Shown here: positions 61,379 through 64,000 of the stretch, in pieces
How the letters are laid out: each line of letters begins with the position of its first letter
Numbering within the stretch: the stretch's first letter is position 1
NCBI RefSeq assembly: GCF_003008615.1
Contig: NZ_CP027657.1
Location: forward strand, 4,464,001 to 4,528,000
Direction: 5' to 3'
Length of the DNA: 64,000 bases
Source of the DNA: Pseudomonas mendocina
GTDB taxonomy: Bacteria; Pseudomonadota; Gammaproteobacteria; Pseudomonadales; Pseudomonadaceae
Position numbers and translations under genes: made by a program
Notes under the pieces: generated by a model
Databases searched by the model: none
Told to the model about the DNA's origin: nothing
What the model saw: the letters and a program-made list of their open reading frames with translations, nothing else

Positions 61379-62557
61379 CTACTTGGACAGGTACTTCATG
61401 CCATCTTCCAGTCCCTGCAGGGTCAGCGGGTACATGCGCTCTTCCATCAGCTCTCGCACCAGGCCGGTGGAGGCGGTGTAGTTCCAGGTGTCCTTGGGGT
61501 AGGGGTTGATCCAGATGATCTTCTTGAATTTCTCGGTGAAGCGTTTCATCCAGACGTGGCCGGCTTCCTCGTTCCAGTGTTCGACGCTGCCACCGGCCTG
61601 GGTGATCTCGTAGGGCGCCATGGCCGCGTCACCGACGAACACTACCTTGTAGTCGGCGCCGTACTTGTGCAGCAGATCCATCGTCGAGGTGCGCTCGCTG
61701 GTGCGGCGCATGTTGTTCTTCCACACGCTCTCGTAGATGAAGTTGTGGAAGTAGAAATATTCAAGATGCTTGAACTCGGTCTTGCAGGCACTGAACAGCT
61801 CTTCGCAGACCTTGACGTGGGCATCCATCGAGCCGCCGATATCCAGCAACAGCAGCAGCTTGACCGTGTTGCGTCGTTCCGGGCGCATCTGGATGTTGAG
61901 CAGGCCACCGTCTTTGGCCGTGTGGTCGATGGTGCCGTCCAGATCGAGCTCTTCGGCAGCGCCCTGGCGGGCGAACTTGCGCAGGCGGCGCAGCGCCACC
62001 TTGATGTTGCGGGTGCCCAGCTCGACCTGGTCATCGAGGTTCTTGTACTCGCGCTGATCCCATACCTTGGCAGCCTTGCCCTGGCGCTTGCCGGCATCGC
62101 CGACGCGAATGCCTTCCGGGTTGTAGCCGCCTGAGCCGAACGGGCTGGTGCCGCCGGTGCCGATCCACTTGTTGCCGCCGGCGTGCTTTTCCTTCTGCTC
62201 CTCGAGGCGCTTCTTGAACTCCTCGATCAGCTTGTCCAGGCCGCCGAGACTCTGGATCTGCGCTTTCTCCTCGTCGCTCAGCAGGCGCTCGAATTCCTTG
62301 CGCAGCCATTCCTCGGGGATCATCGCCTCGATGTGTTCGTTGAGGTTTTCCAGGCCCTTGAAGTAGGCGCCGAAGGCCCGGTCGAACTTGTCGAAGTGAC
62401 GTTCGTCCTTCACCAGGATCGCGCGCGCCAGGTAATAGAATTCGTCCATGTCGGCGAACACGACGTTGTGCTTGAGCGCGTTGATCAGGTCGAGCAGCTC
62501 GCGTACCGACACCGGCACCTTGGCCGCGCGCATTTCGTTGAACAGGTTAAGCAGCAT
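61379..62557 (-). CDS. VWA domain protein (CoxE-like)
   Basis: A 392-residue protein whose C-terminal part has a von Willebrand factor A fold with metal-ion site DIGGSMDAHV and the later VFVGDAAMAPYEI. The N-terminal half is charged and helical. VWA proteins of this type work with MoxR ATPases, one of which is encoded upstream (62763-63608), as a chaperone or metal-insertion pair. Target unknown. The 205-bp gap between them holds no recognised gene. Confidence 0.86.
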   Translation of the reverse strand: MLLNLFNEMRAAKVPVSVRELLDLINALKHNVVFADMDEFYYLARAILVKDERHFDKFDRAFGAYFKGLENLNEHIEAMIPEEWLRKEFERLLSDEEKAQIQSLGGLDKLIEEFKKRLEEQKEKHAGGNKWIGTGGTSPFGSGGYNPEGIRVGDAGKRQGKAAKVWDQREYKNLDDQVELGTRNIKVALRRLRKFARQGAAEELDLDGTIDHTAKDGGLLNIQMRPERRNTVKLLLLLDIGGSMDAHVKVCEELFSACKTEFKHLEYFYFHNFIYESVWKNNMRRTSERTSTMDLLHKYGADYKVVFVGDAAMAPYEITQAGGSVEHWNEEAGHVWMKRFTEKFKKIIWINPYPKDTWNYTASTGLVRELMEERMYPLTLQGLEDGMKYLSK

Positions 62558-62762
62558 GGCTGCGGCCTCGTTTATTGATTGGCTCTGGAGCGTTGCGCTA
62601 GAGCCTATTGCCGGGGAACGGCTCTTCGATCACTCGGTGCAAGGGATTGCGGGCTAGAGCCAGGCAAGGCGGAATCAGGTGAGGAAGCGGAGTGTACTTT
62701 TGTACATGAGCATTTCGAACCTGATTCCAACGCAGCATGGCCGACGCGCAGCAGCCCGATTT

Positions 62763-63608
62763 TCAGCGCGAGGCGCGGCGTGCCATGAAGGCCAGGCGCT
62801 CGAGCAGCATCACGTCCTGTTCGTTCTTCACCAGGGCGCCAGCCAGCGGCGGGATGGCCTTGGTCGGGTCGCGCTCGCGCAGTACGGCTTCGCCGATATT
62901 GTCGGCCATCAGCAGCTTGAGCCAGTCCACCAGTTCGCTGGTCGAGGGCTTCTTCTTCAGGCCCGGCACCTTGCGCACGTCGAAGAACACATCCAGCGCT
63001 TCGGCCACCAGTTCGCCGCTGATGTTGGGGTAGTGCACGTCGACGATCTTCTTCAGCGTGTCGCGATCCGGGAAGGCGATGTAGTGGAAGAAGCAGCGGC
63101 GCAGGAAGGCGTCCGGCAGTTCCTTTTCGTTGTTCGAGGTGATGATGATGATCGGGCGCTGCTTGGCCTTGATCGTCTCGTTGGTCTCGTAAACGTAGAA
63201 CTCCATCTTGTCGAGTTCCTGCAACAGGTCGTTGGGGAACTCGATATCGGCCTTGTCGATTTCGTCGATCAGCAGGATCACACGCTCGTCCGACTCGAAC
63301 GCCTCCCACAGCTTGCCTTTCTTGATGTAGTTGCGAACGTCGTGAACCTTGTCGGAGTCGAGCTGCGAGTCGCGCAGGCGACTGACCGCATCGTATTCGT
63401 AGAGGCCCTGGTGCGCCTTGGTGGTGGACTTGATGTGCCAGGTGATCAGGCGGGCGTCGAAGGCATCGGCCAACTGCTCGGCGAGCATGGTCTTGCCGGT
63501 GCCCGGCTCACCCTTGACCAGCAGCGGGCGCTGCAGGGTGATGGCGGCGTTTACCGCGAGCTTGAGGTCGTCGGTGGCGACGTAGGACTGGGTGCCTTCG
63601 AACTTCAT
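62763..63608 (-). CDS. MoxR family AAA+ ATPase
   Basis: A 281-residue ATPase with Walker A GEPGTGKTMLAEQ (about 33-45), Walker B ILLIDEIDKAD and sensor-1 IIIITSNNEKELPD. MoxR proteins act as chaperones for enzyme assembly together with VWA proteins such as the one encoded downstream. A perfect odd palindrome (63710-63724) lies 102 bases upstream. Confidence 0.9.
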   Translation of the reverse strand: MKFEGTQSYVATDDLKLAVNAAITLQRPLLVKGEPGTGKTMLAEQLADAFDARLITWHIKSTTKAHQGLYEYDAVSRLRDSQLDSDKVHDVRNYIKKGKLWEAFESDERVILLIDEIDKADIEFPNDLLQELDKMEFYVYETNETIKAKQRPIIIITSNNEKELPDAFLRRCFFHYIAFPDRDTLKKIVDVHYPNISGELVAEALDVFFDVRKVPGLKKKPSTSELVDWLKLLMADNIGEAVLRERDPTKAIPPLAGALVKNEQDVMLLERLAFMARRASR

Positions 63609-63709
63609 CGGAAAATCCTCGGAACGGTAACGCGCGGGGCCGACCCGCAGCAGAAATTCAGACCGCGACTATAACGCGCCGCTCCGGTGGCTGTGAACGC
63701 AGACGCAGT

Positions 63710-63724
63710 ATTCAGTCACTGAAT
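63710..63724. promoter_or_regulatory. Palindrome ATTCAGT-C-ACTGAAT upstream of moxR
   Basis: A 7-bp perfect inverted repeat around one base, in the 145-bp gap between the last gene and the MoxR gene. It could be an operator; no regulator is identified. Confidence 0.4.
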
Positions 63725-63753
63725 GGGCGGTCACTGCTGATCTCGACTACACG

Positions 63754-64000
63754 CTAACGACCGTCTTGCTGAGGGGGCGGCCGTTCGTAGCGAGGTGTGA
63801 AGGCCTCGACGAAGCCGTTGCGCAGGATGCCGATGAAGGCCTGGAAGGCACTGATGTTCTGCTGTCGCGTGCTGCCGCTGAGCTCAACACGGGTGGCGAT
63901 CTGATCCTGACGCTGGTTCTTCAGCAGTTTCTCGCTGCCGCCAACCAGGGCTTCCCATATCGAGCGGAAGAAACCCTTGTCCTGGTTCTCCACATCCTGC
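63754..64000 (-). CDS. Hypothetical protein, C-terminal part (cut by window edge)
   Basis: An open leftward frame of 81 codons reaching the window edge, reading through a GTG at 63993 that has no ribosome site; so the start is probably outside. The visible part contains GFFRSIWEALVGGSEKLLKN and a Pro-rich end. No family recognised. Confidence 0.5.
   Translation of the reverse strand, partial: QDVENQDKGFFRSIWEALVGGSEKLLKNQRQDQIATRVELSGSTRQQNISAFQAFIGILRNGFVEAFTPRYERPPPQQDGR

Overview
The window is high-GC chromosomal DNA of a Pseudomonas-type gammaproteobacterium. Three things support this: the flhA-flhF-fleN-fliA-cheYZAB-motCD-ParA-ParP-cheW order, the ccmABCDEFGHI block right after it, and the gcl-hyi-glxR-ttuD-pyk and moaA-puu clusters after that. 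This succession matches my memory of P. aeruginosa. The extended repeat content suggests the P. mendocina / P. oleovorans side of the genus, but that is a guess. I see no rRNA, tRNA, IS element, prophage or CRISPR array.

Layout. (1) 1-15.8 kb: flagellar export gate (flhA, 5' cut off by the window edge), flagellar number and placement regulators (flhF, fleN), sigma-28, the core chemotaxis operon, the MotCD stator, polar array placement proteins (ParA-like, ParP/CheW-like) and cheW. A convergent two-gene operon follows, encoding a FliK-like protein and an isolated FlhB C-domain. (2) 16-23.4 kb: a tightly overlapping System I cytochrome c maturation operon, ccmA to ccmI, plus a small lipoprotein gene. 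(3) 23.5-27.8 kb: a small periplasmic protein, a fatty-acid-hydroxylase family membrane enzyme, an AraC regulator, and a Tat-exported PhoX-type phosphatase with a clear three-repeat Pho box.

(4) 27.8-52.3 kb: a purine-nitrogen and glyoxylate region. Leftward genes gcl, hyi, glxR, ttuD and pyk convert glyoxylate to pyruvate, followed by a urea transporter. To the right are a HbpS/GlcG-like gene, a RutR-like TetR regulator, moaA, a solute-binding protein, an NCS1 permease, a Tsx-like porin, an NCS2 (urate/xanthine-type) permease, the operon puuE-uraD-allA-puuD, divergent uraH, an AzgA-type purine permease and a GntR/FCD regulator. Urate can be followed to allantoate, and ureidoglycolate to glyoxylate plus urea. 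Allantoicase, which would join the two halves, is not in the window. The main non-coding finding is that the intergenic regions of this block share two palindrome families. One is TTGTRTACAA-like, with the shape expected for a GntR/FCD regulator. The other is TTGACCnnnnGGTCAA-like, nearly the known RutR operator. They look like a shared dual control circuit run by the two regulators encoded in the block.

(5) 52.4-64 kb: mostly housekeeping or poorly known genes: a YcgN-like cysteine-cluster protein, a predicted HExxH metallopeptidase, a SpoU RNA methyltransferase, an HNH protein, oligopeptidase B, a HIT protein, a class II glutamine amidotransferase, DUF2937 and DUF2167 membrane proteins, and a VWA/MoxR pair. 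The last gene is cut by the right edge. Several families of REP-like palindromes lie between genes throughout.
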